64,000 nucleotides of DNA from CAZAQK01 sp964535825 (GTDB taxonomy: Bacteria; Pseudomonadota; Alphaproteobacteria; Rickettsiales; SXRF01), in assembly GCA_964535825.1 (NCBI GenBank), contig CAZHUC010000006.1:62001-126000 (forward strand), given 5' to 3'. Positions 16,405-25,706 of this stretch are shown in pieces. A model generated the notes under the pieces. That model was not told the DNA's origin and did no database searches. It saw only the letters and a program-made list of their open reading frames with translations. The first letter of the stretch is position 1. Every line of letters begins with the position of its first letter. The position numbers and the translations under genes are program-made.

Positions 16405-17154
16405 ATGAACATTGCAAACGCATCCCAACAGCAACCAGAGGCAAGCAGCCGGAGGCTGCCCGTTCACGTTGCGATCATCATGGATGGCAATGGCCGCTGG
16501 GCTAAAGCCCGCAATCTCCCGCGTACCGCTGGTCACAAAAAAGGCGCAGAAAGTCTGCGTCGTGCCATGGATGCCTGCAAGAAAAATGGTATCAAGTATC
16601 TAACGGTCTATGCATTTTCTTCCGAGAACTGGAAGCGCCCGGAACAGGAGATCAATGACCTGATGCAGCTCTTGCAACATTACCTGCGTAATGAAATGCA
16701 GACCATGCACGATAATAATGTGCGCCTGCGTTTTATCGGCGACCTGAGCCATCTTGATGAACATATTCGCGGTCAGGTAGAAGATGCGGCTGAACAAACC
16801 AGGAATAATAACCTGTTCAACCTGACGATCGCACTTTCCTACGGTGGCAGGCAGGAGATCGCCCGCGCCGCACAGAAACTGGCTGATATGGTAGCCGCCG
16901 GAAAGATCCGCAGTGCCGATATTACAGAAGATACCGTTACAAACATGCTCGACACCGCAGGACTTCCAGAACCGGACCTGCTCATCCGCACCGGTGGCGA
17001 GCAGCGCATTTCCAATTTCCTGCTGTGGCAATCGGCATACACGGAATTTTATTTCTGTGATACACTCTGGCCGGATTTTGATGATAAATCATTGGACGCA
17101 GCACTCACCGATTTCAGCACGCGCAACCGCAGGTTCGGCACAACGGGGGAATAA
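16405..17154 (+). CDS. uppS: Undecaprenyl diphosphate synthase
   Basis: A cis-prenyltransferase (249 residues) that builds the C55 lipid carrier used for peptidoglycan and O-antigen. HVAIIMDGNGRWAK (21-34, catalytic Asp27), the YAFSSENWKRP segment and RTGGEQRISNFLLWQ are present. ATG 16405 gives a normal N-terminus though no ribosome site is obvious. The stop shares one base with the cdsA start. Confidence 0.96.
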   Translation: MNIANASQQQPEASSRRLPVHVAIIMDGNGRWAKARNLPRTAGHKKGAESLRRAMDACKKNGIKYLTVYAFSSENWKRPEQEINDLMQLLQHYLRNEMQTMHDNNVRLRFIGDLSHLDEHIRGQVEDAAEQTRNNNLFNLTIALSYGGRQEIARAAQKLADMVAAGKIRSADITEDTVTNMLDTAGLPEPDLLIRTGGEQRISNFLLWQSAYTEFYFCDTLWPDFDDKSLDAALTDFSTRNRRFGTTGE

Positions 17155-17861
17155 TGGAAGAGACCATTGAACAGATACAGGATGAAACACCCTCCAAATG
17201 GTCAGGGCTTGCCATACGTTCGGCCTCTGCTGCCATCCTTGCACTGGTATTTGCCATCGTGCTGTGGAAAGGCGGCTGGATCTTCACATGGTTCGTTGTA
17301 CTGGCCGCGCTCATGATGATACGCGAATGGAACACCATCACTGAACACGGCGGTGCATTATGGCGCTTCGCAGGATTATTCTACGTTTCCATTCCGTGCG
17401 CTTCCATTATCTGGCTGCGCAGTGTGAATTTTATCGAAGGTATGTATACAGGCGTTTACCTCGTGCTCTATCCTATCTTGCTTGTGGTAGCGACCGATAT
17501 CGGCGCATATTTCGCCGGCAGACAAATTGGCGGGCCAAAACTTGCGCCAGCCGTAAGCCCTAATAAAACATGGGCAGGCCTCGGTGGCGGCGTGGTTGCT
17601 GCAGGTGCGGTGGGTGGACTTGCGATGCTTTTTGTACCGTATCCTACCTCTGCCATTGGCAGCATCATTCTTGGTATGGTGATCGCAGTGATCGCGCAAA
17701 GCGGTGACCTATTCGAATCATGGCTGAAGCGCAAAGCAGGCGTTAAGGACAGCGGCACATTGATACCTGGTCATGGTGGATTGCTCGACCGCATCGATGG
17801 GCTGATCCCCACCCTGCCAATCTTTGCCATACTGGTCGCGTTGTCCGGGAGAGTGGTGTGA
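17154..17861 (+). CDS. cdsA: Phosphatidate cytidylyltransferase
   Basis: An integral inner-membrane enzyme (235 residues) that makes CDP-diacylglycerol from phosphatidate and CTP, feeding all phospholipids. The CDP-DAG synthase signature is seen near the C-terminus (about 188-215): SWLKRKAGVKDSG then PGHGGLLDRIDG, with the Asp residues that bind metal. Several hydrophobic helices precede it. It is shorter than E. coli CdsA (285) at the N-terminus. It overlaps uppS by one base and dxr by four. Confidence 0.95.
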   Translation: MEETIEQIQDETPSKWSGLAIRSASAAILALVFAIVLWKGGWIFTWFVVLAALMMIREWNTITEHGGALWRFAGLFYVSIPCASIIWLRSVNFIEGMYTGVYLVLYPILLVVATDIGAYFAGRQIGGPKLAPAVSPNKTWAGLGGGVVAAGAVGGLAMLFVPYPTSAIGSIILGMVIAVIAQSGDLFESWLKRKAGVKDSGTLIPGHGGLLDRIDGLIPTLPIFAILVALSGRVV

Positions 17862-19036
17862 AATCAGTCGCCAGTCGTCAGTCGCCAGTCGCCAATACAG
17901 CAAAGAAATCCATTACAATCCTCGGGTCAACCGGCACGATCGGACAGAACACACTGAAGATCATTGATGCGCATCGTGATCGGTTTGATCTGGTATGCCT
18001 TACTGCGGGTGACAATGTTGACCTGCTCATTACGCAGGCGAAATCATTTAAGCCGAAGCGTGCGGTCATCACCAATGAAGCGCATTATAATACATTAAAA
18101 CAGGCACTCTCTGGCACAGGTATTGAAGCAGCTGCAGGGACAGATGCCGTTGCAGAAGCAGCGCAGATGCCTGCGGATATTGTTATGTCTGCGATTGTTG
18201 GCGCGGCGGGGCTTGCACCAACGCTTGCCGCCATTCGCAGCGGTAAGGCCGTGGCACTTGCCAACAAAGAATCGTTGGTATGCGCCGGCGAACTGATGAT
18301 GAAAGAAGCAGCAAAACATCACGCGACGCTGCTGCCGGTTGATTCCGAACATAATGCTGTGTTCCAACTGGCCTGTAATTTTGAATTCGTTGAAACCGTG
18401 ACACTTACGGCATCCGGCGGGCCTTTCCGTACATGGACACGTGAGCAGATGGAAAAAGCCACCCCTGAACAAGCGGTAAAACACCCTAACTGGAACATGG
18501 GGGCGAAAATTTCGGTGGACTCTGCCACGCTGATGAACAAAGGGCTGGAAATGATCGAAGCCTATCACCTCTTCCCGCTCAAGCCTGAGCAGATCGATGT
18601 GCTTATTCATCCTGAATCTATTGTGCATTGCCTGGTGCAGATGCATGACGGTTCAACACTGGCACAGATGAGTCATCCTGATATGTGCACGCCTATCGCT
18701 TGTGCACTTGCATGGCCGGAACGCATCGAAGCACCAGTAAAGAAGCTCAATTTTGCAGAGGTTGGTGCGCTGCATTTTGAAGCGCCGGACGACAAACGCT
18801 TCCCTGCCCTGCGCCTTGCGCGCGAAACACTGATAGCGGCAGGCAATGCCGCCTGCGTGCTCAATGCCGCCAATGAAATTGCTGTGCACCGTTTCTTAAA
18901 TAAAGAAATAGGATTTTTGGATATCGCCAAAATTGTTGAAGACACGTTGGAAAAAGTGGACAATACGAACCTCACATCGATCGATGATGTGTTAGCGTGT
19001 GATGCGCTGGCACGCTCACTTGCAAAGGAATTATGA
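17858..19036 (+). CDS. dxr: 1-deoxy-D-xylulose 5-phosphate reductoisomerase
   Basis: The second enzyme of the MEP isoprenoid pathway (392 residues), making MEP from DXP with NADPH. The Rossmann motif GSTGTIGQNTL is at 23-33, and ANKESLVCAGELM, PVDSEHNAVFQ, and GGPFRTW with MNKGLEMIEA are intact. It starts at GTG 17858, overlapping the cdsA stop as GTGA. The first residues after the start are encoded by four 7-bp tandem repeats, making the extreme N-terminus unusual and length-variable in principle. Confidence 0.97.
   Translation: MKSVASRQSPVANTAKKSITILGSTGTIGQNTLKIIDAHRDRFDLVCLTAGDNVDLLITQAKSFKPKRAVITNEAHYNTLKQALSGTGIEAAAGTDAVAEAAQMPADIVMSAIVGAAGLAPTLAAIRSGKAVALANKESLVCAGELMMKEAAKHHATLLPVDSEHNAVFQLACNFEFVETVTLTASGGPFRTWTREQMEKATPEQAVKHPNWNMGAKISVDSATLMNKGLEMIEAYHLFPLKPEQIDVLIHPESIVHCLVQMHDGSTLAQMSHPDMCTPIACALAWPERIEAPVKKLNFAEVGALHFEAPDDKRFPALRLARETLIAAGNAACVLNAANEIAVHRFLNKEIGFLDIAKIVEDTLEKVDNTNLTSIDDVLACDALARSLAKEL
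17865..17892 (+). repeat. Four tandem heptamers at the 5' end of dxr
   Basis: CAGTCGY is repeated four times without interruption (17865-17871, 17872-17878, 17879-17885, 17886-17892), starting seven bases after the first base of the GTG start codon. Because seven is not a multiple of three, gain or loss of a unit would shift the dxr frame. Confidence 0.9.
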
Positions 19037-20142
19037 TGGATAGCCTGCTCAACATACTGCACACGCTCGGTTCATTTGTGATCGTTATCAGCGTGATCGT
19101 GTTCATCCACGAATTCGGTCATTATTTCATTGCCAAATTATGCGGTGTGAAGATCGAAGCATTCTCCATCGGCTTCGGCAGGGAAATTTTTGGCTATACG
19201 GATAAATCCGGCACACGCTGGAAAATAGCCCTTCTCCCTCTGGGTGGTTATGTACGCATGTATGGCGATGCATCAGAGGCCAGCACTACTGATGCGGAAG
19301 CCATCGAGCAGATGAGCGAGGAAGAAAAGAAGCTCACCTTCCATCACAAACCACTTTATAAAAAAGCAGCGATCGTATCAGCCGGGCCGTTCGCCAATTT
19401 CATTCTTACCATTTGCGTATTCTGCTATTTCATCATGACCAACGGCCTGCCTTCCACAGAACCGGTGGTGGGTGAGATCATGGCGGATTCGCCGGCGCAG
19501 GCAGCAGGGCTTAAGACCGGCGACCATATCTATCAGATCAATGACGTGAAGGTGAACCGCTTCAATGATATTCCGTTTTTGATCTCCACCAATCTTGGTA
19601 CGCCGGTCACGCTATATATCGAGCGCGGCAGCGAACGCATGCAGGTCACACTGACGCCTAAGGAATTCGAGGATGATGACGGGCTTGGCAACAAGATCAA
19701 ACGCCCGCTCATTGGCATCAAAAGCCCGGAAATAAAATATGAGGATGTGGGGCTTGGTAAAGCGTTGCAGGAATCCGTCTATCGCACCTATCTCATCTGC
19801 GAAACCACACTCAAAGTGATCGGCCAGATGATCACCGGCCAGCGCAGCGCGGCCGATCTTAAAGGCCCGGTAGGTATCGCCCAACTTTCCGGCCAGGCGG
19901 CAGAAAAGGATTTCCATACGGTGCTTTGGCTTATCGCCATGCTCTCTGCCAACCTTGGATTGGTTAACCTGTTGCCCATCCCGATGCTGGATGGCGGCCA
20001 CCTCGCCTATTATGCCGCCGAGGCCGCACGCGGAAAGCCACTCGCGCAGAAAGTACAGGAATACGGCTTCCGCACCGGGTTTGTGGTGCTGATGACGCTC
20101 ATGGCATTTACCATCTTTAATGATTTAAGGAAGCTATTTTAG
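19033..20142 (+). CDS. rseP: RIP-family zinc metalloprotease RseP
   Basis: A site-2 intramembrane protease of 369 residues. The first helix carries HEFGH (26-30), the zinc site; a PDZ domain occupies about 130-215; and NLLPIPMLDGGH (about 311-322) supplies the second active-site motif. E. coli RseP cleaves the anti-sigma factor RseA in the envelope stress response. The start overlaps the dxr stop as ATGA. Only one PDZ domain is evident. Confidence 0.95.
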   Translation: MMDSLLNILHTLGSFVIVISVIVFIHEFGHYFIAKLCGVKIEAFSIGFGREIFGYTDKSGTRWKIALLPLGGYVRMYGDASEASTTDAEAIEQMSEEEKKLTFHHKPLYKKAAIVSAGPFANFILTICVFCYFIMTNGLPSTEPVVGEIMADSPAQAAGLKTGDHIYQINDVKVNRFNDIPFLISTNLGTPVTLYIERGSERMQVTLTPKEFEDDDGLGNKIKRPLIGIKSPEIKYEDVGLGKALQESVYRTYLICETTLKVIGQMITGQRSAADLKGPVGIAQLSGQAAEKDFHTVLWLIAMLSANLGLVNLLPIPMLDGGHLAYYAAEAARGKPLAQKVQEYGFRTGFVVLMTLMAFTIFNDLRKLF

Positions 20143-20276
20143 GCATTTATCGTAAAATATGTTATTTATCAATGGTATAGTTACATGCCATCGAGAGTGA
20201 CTTGTAACAGAATCTTCATGTTTTTTAGGCCGATATTGGCCTATAATTCATGGAAATCACTGTTCTGGAACATACC

Positions 20277-21095
20277 ATGCCGAAGAAGAAACCGTTTACG
20301 CCTAAAATAGTACGCAGCCCTTCACAGAAAGCGCAGGAACGGGAGCTCCTCAAAGCTGGTCGCGCGGCAGCAAAAAAGGAGCTTGCCCACTGCGAGCGTG
20401 AATTATCCGATTTTCTCGATACCTGTGCTCCTGACAAAAGAGCCCAACTAAGGGAAGCCGCCGAAAGAATAAATAAAAATTATGCGAGGCTATCTGAACT
20501 GGATAATGATCTTCTGGATCGTGAAGGTAAGAGTCGTTACTTTCAACAGCAGGTAGGCGCATTGGTAAATGAAGGGCTGTTGGATGAAGACAAACTGCAA
20601 CCTTTTATCAAACATATTATTTATCTTGAAACTGCACAATATGTCTGCAAGGCTCTGCGCGGCAATGGTCAAGAGGCATTAGAAATGGCGATGGAATGCA
20701 CACGGACCATTATTGAAAATGTCGAGTCCATCGAAGCTAATGCACAACATAGCTACATATCGTTCGCACAGGCTCTTGATCCTGCTCACAGAGCAGTGGT
20801 GTTAAAAAAATTTAATGATGCTTACGAGCGATTCGATAGCATCCCTGCAATACAAGCCATTACTGATTACAACGCCTACATTGCTGAATGGCAAAAGTTC
20901 TGCTTAGCAACCGCACAAGGTATGGCCGCACAAGGCATGCTGGATCACAGCATGGTAACCACTGCCGTAAATGCCATAACTGATTTCGTAGTCGCAAAGT
21001 TGTACCGTGCAAATTCAGAAAAAGTGAATGAGGGTTATGATGGAAAACTGCGCTTGCTATCCCGTGATCCACATAAGGATGAGCGCGGACGCTGA
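20277..21095 (+). CDS. Helical cytosolic protein of unknown function
   Basis: A 272-residue charged, helix-rich protein without signal peptide or membrane segment, starting MPKKKPFTPKI (an in-frame ATG nine residues upstream at 20250 is possible). Residues about 20-90 are Lys/Glu/Arg-rich and likely coiled. The rest is helical, with a His/Asp/Arg-rich tail. I recognise no family. It sits between rseP and bamA, which are adjacent in most alphaproteobacteria, so it looks like an insertion into the block. Confidence 0.75.
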   Translation: MPKKKPFTPKIVRSPSQKAQERELLKAGRAAAKKELAHCERELSDFLDTCAPDKRAQLREAAERINKNYARLSELDNDLLDREGKSRYFQQQVGALVNEGLLDEDKLQPFIKHIIYLETAQYVCKALRGNGQEALEMAMECTRTIIENVESIEANAQHSYISFAQALDPAHRAVVLKKFNDAYERFDSIPAIQAITDYNAYIAEWQKFCLATAQGMAAQGMLDHSMVTTAVNAITDFVVAKLYRANSEKVNEGYDGKLRLLSRDPHKDERGR

Positions 21096-21243
21096 GCGTT
21101 CAGTACCCTGAGAAATCCCCGGAAATACATTTTTATAAATTAGATAATAATTACATTTAGAAATCAGGCCTTTCACCGTTGCAGCCGCAATATCCCGGAG
21201 AAGGCAGACAGCAAGTTCTGCACGCCAGGCAAGGAAAGAAAAA

Positions 21244-21266
21244 GCACTTGATTTAGTGCAATTTTT
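21244..21266 (+). terminator. Weak hairpin upstream of bamA
   Basis: GCACT (21244-21248) pairs with AGTGC (21255-21259) and a short T-run follows at 21262-21266. The stem is only five base pairs, so it is a weak terminator candidate for the upstream gene. The 218-bp spacer before bamA probably also holds a bamA promoter, which I could not pin down. Confidence 0.3.
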
Positions 21267-21313
21267 GCCGCATGACTACTGGTTAGTTATTCATGTAATC
21301 GGGTGTGTGTTTC

Positions 21314-23614
21314 ATGCTTCCACGTTCTATCCTGTCTGCTGCTGTCTGGGGTGTATTGCTCGCAGCTGCGCCTGCCTCCGTTGCCATCGCACAAAGCGCT
21401 GCGGTTTCCGGCACGAATAATGACCTTATCAGGAATGTCCGCGTCGAAGGCAACCAGCGTATCGAAGGCCGCACCATCATGTCATACCTGAGCCTGAAGG
21501 CAGGTGACCGCTTCAATCAGGAAGATATTGACGGCGGGCTTAAAGCACTGTTCGCCACGGGTTTCTTCTCGGATGTGAAGCTCATGCGTTCCGGCAGCAC
21601 CCTGATCGTGCGCGTAGAAGAAAATCCGGTTATCAGCAAAGTGGCCTTTGAGGGCAATGACCGCATCGAGACCGAATCACTGGAAAAGGAAGTGGATCTA
21701 AAGCCACGCTCCATTTACTCGCGCGATAAGGTGCAAGGAGATGTAAAGCGTATCCTAGATATTTACCGCCGCAGTGGCCGTTACAATGCCACCGTTGAAC
21801 CTAAGGTCATCCAGCAAGACCAAAACCGTGTGGATCTGGTGTATGAGATCACCGAAGGTCAGGTTGCCTACATCCAGAAGATCAATTTCATCGGCAACAA
21901 GGAATTCAGCAACAAAGCCCTGCGCGAAGCGATCCGCACCGAAGAAACGCGCTGGTACAAATTCCTGACCGATAATGACGTGTTCGATCAGGACAGGCTG
22001 CAGTTCGACCAGGAATTACTCCGCCGCTTCTACATGAACGAAGGCTATGCGGATTTTCAGGTTAAATCAGCCCATGCTGAACTTTCTCCGGAAAAAGATG
22101 CATTCTATGTGACATTCGTAGTAGAAGAAGGCGAGCAGTATGAATTTGGTGACGTGCGTGTCGCCAATGAACTCAAAGAAAAAGATCCTATCAACTTTAC
22201 CGATGAGATCACAACGGTTGCCGGCGATACCTATAATGCCAGCGCCGTGGAATCAACCATCGACGGCATGACAAAGAAGCTGGGCGACCTCGGTTATGCC
22301 TTCGTGGATATCCAACCTAAACTGGAAAAAGACAAACAGAAAAAATTAGCCAATCTCGTATATGTCATTAAGCCCGGCCCTCGCGTATATGTTGAACGCA
22401 TCAATATCTCCGGCAACGTACGCACACTCGATGAAGTGGTGCGCCGCGAGTTCCGCCTCAGCGAAGGTGATCCTTATAACAGCTCCAAGCTGCAACGCTC
22501 GGAACAGCGCCTGAACAACCTTGGCTTCTTCGAAAAAGTAGAAGTGAAGAACAAAGAAGGCAGTGCACCGGATAAAACGGTCGTGGATGTTGAGGTGCAG
22601 GAAAAATCCACCGGCGAGATCAACATGGGTGCTGGTTTCTCCACCACCGACGGTGTGCTGGGTGATTTCGGCATCAAAGAGAGAAATCTACTCGGCCGCG
22701 GTCAGGAACTTCGTACGCGTGTCACTTATGCGGCACGTCGTAAACAGGTGGAGCTTGGCTTTACCGAACCTTACTTCCTGAACCGCGACGTATCAGCCGG
22801 CTTCGATATTTACCGTACCAAACAGGATTTCATCCGTGAGAGTTCTTACAACAGCGACGTCCGCGGAATAAGGCTGCGCAGCGGGTATAGCCTGCTTGAG
22901 AAGCTGAATCATAGTGTCAATTACTCACTCCGTGACACCGACATCACTGATGTGAAGGATGATGCCTCGAACTTCATCAGACAGCAGGCAGGCAAGAATG
23001 TTTCCTCATCAGTGGGTCACAGCCTGACCTATGATGACCGGAACAACAAATTTGATCCAACCGATGGGTATTATTTGCAGGTTGGTCAGGAAGTGGCCGG
23101 CTTAGGCGGTGATTCGCGCTACCTCAAGCACGAGGTAAAGGCCAGCTATTACTATCCTATCGCTTCGCAATGGACGCTCGGATTCCTTGGCAGCGGTGGC
23201 TATGTATTCGGGTTTGGCGGTGAGGATGTGCGCATCAACGAACGCTTCTATGTTGGCGGCGATGACCTTCGCGGCTTCCGCAATTCCGGTATCGGCCCAC
23301 GCGACACCTTAACGCGTGACGCATTAGGTGGTAACGCTTATTACACAGCGACCAGTGAACTTAAATTCCCTCTCGGCCTGCCTGATGAGCTTGGTGTGAG
23401 CGGCGCACTCTTTACCGATGTGGGCAGCCTCTGGCAGGTGGACGATACGGGCTCGAACGTATTCGATGAGAATTCCCCGCGCGTATCAGTGGGTGCAGGC
23501 TTGTTGTGGAGCTCGCCTTTCGGTCCGATCCGCATCGATCTGGCGCACGCCATTGTCAAAGAAGACCGCGACCTGACGGAAAATATCCGCTTCAGCTTCG
23601 GCACACGATTCTAA
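21314..23614 (+). CDS. bamA: Outer-membrane assembly factor BamA
   Basis: The Omp85 core of the BAM complex, 766 residues, which folds beta-barrel proteins into the outer membrane. A signal peptide ends near AIAQ (27). Five POTRA domains span about 34-370, and a beta-barrel follows to a terminal Phe (SFGTRF), the outer-membrane signature. The L6 loop motif VGGDDLRGF (about 648-656) is present. I chose ATG 21314; a GTG nine bases upstream is less likely. skp and the lipid A genes follow. Confidence 0.96.
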   Translation: MLPRSILSAAVWGVLLAAAPASVAIAQSAAVSGTNNDLIRNVRVEGNQRIEGRTIMSYLSLKAGDRFNQEDIDGGLKALFATGFFSDVKLMRSGSTLIVRVEENPVISKVAFEGNDRIETESLEKEVDLKPRSIYSRDKVQGDVKRILDIYRRSGRYNATVEPKVIQQDQNRVDLVYEITEGQVAYIQKINFIGNKEFSNKALREAIRTEETRWYKFLTDNDVFDQDRLQFDQELLRRFYMNEGYADFQVKSAHAELSPEKDAFYVTFVVEEGEQYEFGDVRVANELKEKDPINFTDEITTVAGDTYNASAVESTIDGMTKKLGDLGYAFVDIQPKLEKDKQKKLANLVYVIKPGPRVYVERINISGNVRTLDEVVRREFRLSEGDPYNSSKLQRSEQRLNNLGFFEKVEVKNKEGSAPDKTVVDVEVQEKSTGEINMGAGFSTTDGVLGDFGIKERNLLGRGQELRTRVTYAARRKQVELGFTEPYFLNRDVSAGFDIYRTKQDFIRESSYNSDVRGIRLRSGYSLLEKLNHSVNYSLRDTDITDVKDDASNFIRQQAGKNVSSSVGHSLTYDDRNNKFDPTDGYYLQVGQEVAGLGGDSRYLKHEVKASYYYPIASQWTLGFLGSGGYVFGFGGEDVRINERFYVGGDDLRGFRNSGIGPRDTLTRDALGGNAYYTATSELKFPLGLPDELGVSGALFTDVGSLWQVDDTGSNVFDENSPRVSVGAGLLWSSPFGPIRIDLAHAIVKEDRDLTENIRFSFGTRF

Positions 23615-23649
23615 TTTTTTATATCTAATAATAAGAAAGGACTACCGCA

Positions 23650-24186
23650 ATGAAAAGAATGTACTTACTCGCAGCTGCTTTACTTATGGCTTCAAGCCCT
23701 GCTGCATACGCCGCCGAAGGCAGTTCCTTCGCCGTGGTGAATATTCAGGAGATCATGAAGGACTCCACCGCTGCAAAATCGGTGCGTGAGCAACTGGAAA
23801 GCAAACAGAAAAGCTTTCAGGCAGAGATCACCAAGAAAGAAGAGCAGCTGAAGAAAGAAGATCAGGAGCTGGGCAAACAGCGCAGCGTGCTTTCTAAAGA
23901 AGCATTTGAAGAAAAAGCCCGCGCGTTCCGCAACAAAGCAACCGATATGCAGAAAGAAGTGCAGTCCAAGAAAGCAATGCTCGATAACGGTTTCGAACGT
24001 GCCCTCACCGATATTCAGAAAGTAGTATCTGAGATCATCGTTGAGCTGGCCAAAGAAAAAGGCTTCAGCATGGCGATCCCGACCTCGCAGATCCTGTATG
24101 CTGATCCTAAAATGGACATCTCTAAAGAAGTACTGGAGAAACTTAACAAAAAACTTCCTAAAGTTGACGTTAAGTTTGAAAAATAA
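23650..24186 (+). CDS. skp: Periplasmic chaperone Skp/OmpH
   Basis: A 178-residue OmpH-family chaperone that holds unfolded outer-membrane proteins in the periplasm. The signal peptide ends in AYA (about 21). The mature part starts with the short FAVVNIQEIM strand, then a long Lys/Glu-rich coiled coil (about 45-130) forming the tentacle arms, and ends with the second body strand (VDVKFEK). An AAGGA site precedes the ATG. Placed between bamA and lpxD as in E. coli. Confidence 0.92.
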   Translation: MKRMYLLAAALLMASSPAAYAAEGSSFAVVNIQEIMKDSTAAKSVREQLESKQKSFQAEITKKEEQLKKEDQELGKQRSVLSKEAFEEKARAFRNKATDMQKEVQSKKAMLDNGFERALTDIQKVVSEIIVELAKEKGFSMAIPTSQILYADPKMDISKEVLEKLNKKLPKVDVKFEK

Positions 24187-24188
24187 TA

Positions 24189-25226
24189 ATGGCCGATCGC
24201 CGGTTCTTTCATAATGCAGGCGCGCTGAGCCTCGAAGATATTGCCACCTTAACCGGTGCAGTGGTCGATACCAGTCGCGCCCAGCATTCTGATAAAACCT
24301 TCACCAATGTTGCCCCGCTCGACAGGGCTGGTGCAGAAGACATCAGTTTTCTTGATAACATCAAATATGTTGATACCTTTGCTGCAAGCAAAGCTGGTGC
24401 GTGTTTCGTGCGTCCTAAATTCGCGGCGCGTGCGCCTGCTGGCATGGTGCTTTTCGTCACCGATGAACCCTATTACAGTTACGCACTCACTGCTCGCCGG
24501 TTTTATCCGGAGCAATCTGTTGCCCCTGCTGTTTCACCCAAGGCAACCATCGCTTCGTCAGCCAAGATAGGCAAGGATGCACGCATTGATGCCGGTGCTT
24601 TCATCGACGAAGGCGTGAAGATCGGCAGCCGTTGCTGGATCGGTGCTGGCGCGGTGTTGCATGAAAATATTGAATTAGGTGATGATTGCCATGTGGGCGC
24701 TAATTCTACCGTAAGCCACTGTGTTATAGGCTCTCGCGTTATCATCCATCGCGGTGTGCATATCGGACAGGATGGTTTTGGCTATGCCGCCAGCAAGAAA
24801 GGTATCGTTAAAGTGCCGCAGCTTGGCCGCGTTGTCATTGAAGATGATGTGGAGATTGGCTCAGGCACTTGTATCGACCGTGGGGCTGGCCCTGATACAT
24901 TCATCGGCCAGAGCAGTAAAATTGACAATCTTGTACAAATTGGCCACAACGTACATATTGGTAAGCATGTATTCATCGCTGCGCAGTGCGGACTTGCCGG
25001 CAGCACGTTCGTGGGTGATGGCGTCATGATGGGCGGACAGGTCGGCATTTCCGGCCATGTGCGTATCGGAAGCGGCGCAAAAATTGCCGCGCAGGCTGGT
25101 GTAATGACCGACGTACCTGCAGGTGCAACCTATGGTGGATCACCGGCTGTACCGACCCGTGACTGGCACAGGCAAACAGTTGCCGTGTCTAAGATGGCGA
25201 AGAGAAAAGACGGTTCTGATGACTAA
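24189..25226 (+). CDS. lpxD: UDP-3-O-acylglucosamine N-acyltransferase
   Basis: The third enzyme of lipid A synthesis (345 residues), which adds an N-linked acyl chain to UDP-3-O-acyl-glucosamine. An N-terminal uridine-binding domain is followed by left-handed beta-helix hexapeptide repeats (about 105-310), with the catalytic His region QIGHNVHIG. It starts two bases after skp and ends inside the fabZ ribosome site. Confidence 0.96.
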   Translation: MADRRFFHNAGALSLEDIATLTGAVVDTSRAQHSDKTFTNVAPLDRAGAEDISFLDNIKYVDTFAASKAGACFVRPKFAARAPAGMVLFVTDEPYYSYALTARRFYPEQSVAPAVSPKATIASSAKIGKDARIDAGAFIDEGVKIGSRCWIGAGAVLHENIELGDDCHVGANSTVSHCVIGSRVIIHRGVHIGQDGFGYAASKKGIVKVPQLGRVVIEDDVEIGSGTCIDRGAGPDTFIGQSSKIDNLVQIGHNVHIGKHVFIAAQCGLAGSTFVGDGVMMGGQVGISGHVRIGSGAKIAAQAGVMTDVPAGATYGGSPAVPTRDWHRQTVAVSKMAKRKDGSDD

Positions 25227-25230
25227 GGAG
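25225..25230 (+). promoter_or_regulatory. fabZ ribosome binding site overlapping lpxD stop
   Basis: AAGGAG overlaps the lpxD TAA and lies six bases before ATG 25237. This fixes the fabZ start there; the ATG at 25231 is too close to the site, and upstream in-frame codons lie inside lpxD. Confidence 0.8.
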
Positions 25231-25236
25231 ATGACT

Positions 25237-25704
25237 ATGGAACTGGTGGAAAAGAATATGAATGAAAAACAGATAATCACTATAGAGCGTATCATGGAGA
25301 TGATCCCGCACCGGTATCCCTTCCTGATGATCGACCGCATCATTGATTTCTTGCCGGGCGAATTTGCCATTGGCCTGAAGAATGTCAGCATCAATGAGCA
25401 ATTCTTCACAGGACATTTCCCACAAAAGCCGGTGATGCCGGGCGTGCTTATCATTGAAGCAATGGCGCAGACCTCTGCTGTATTGGTTGTGCACACGCTG
25501 GGTAAAGATGCTGAAGGTAAGCTCGTCTATTTCATGTCAGTAGAAGAAGCAAAATTCCGCAAGCCTGTAGGCCCGGGAGACAGTCTGCACATCCGCGTTG
25601 ATAAACAGCAGAGTCGCCGCAACGTTTGGAAATTCGCCTGCGTGGCTACCGTTGATGGCCAGAAAGTAGCTGAAGCAGTGATCTCAGCAATGATCGTGGA
25701 TTAA
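25237..25704 (+). CDS. fabZ: 3-hydroxyacyl-ACP dehydratase FabZ
   Basis: A hotdog-fold dehydratase of fatty acid synthesis, 155 residues. HRYPFLMID (25-33), the catalytic His60 in TGHFP and Glu74 in LIIEAMAQ are all present. It dehydrates 3-hydroxyacyl-ACP, the same pool LpxA and LpxD use, which explains its place between them. lpxA begins two bases later. Confidence 0.97.
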   Translation: MELVEKNMNEKQIITIERIMEMIPHRYPFLMIDRIIDFLPGEFAIGLKNVSINEQFFTGHFPQKPVMPGVLIIEAMAQTSAVLVVHTLGKDAEGKLVYFMSVEEAKFRKPVGPGDSLHIRVDKQQSRRNVWKFACVATVDGQKVAEAVISAMIVD

Positions 25705-25706
25705 AA

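Noticed and set aside
17865..17892. CRISPR-like short repeats
   Set aside because: Units are seven bases, contiguous, without spacers and inside a coding start. No CRISPR array or cas gene was seen in the window.
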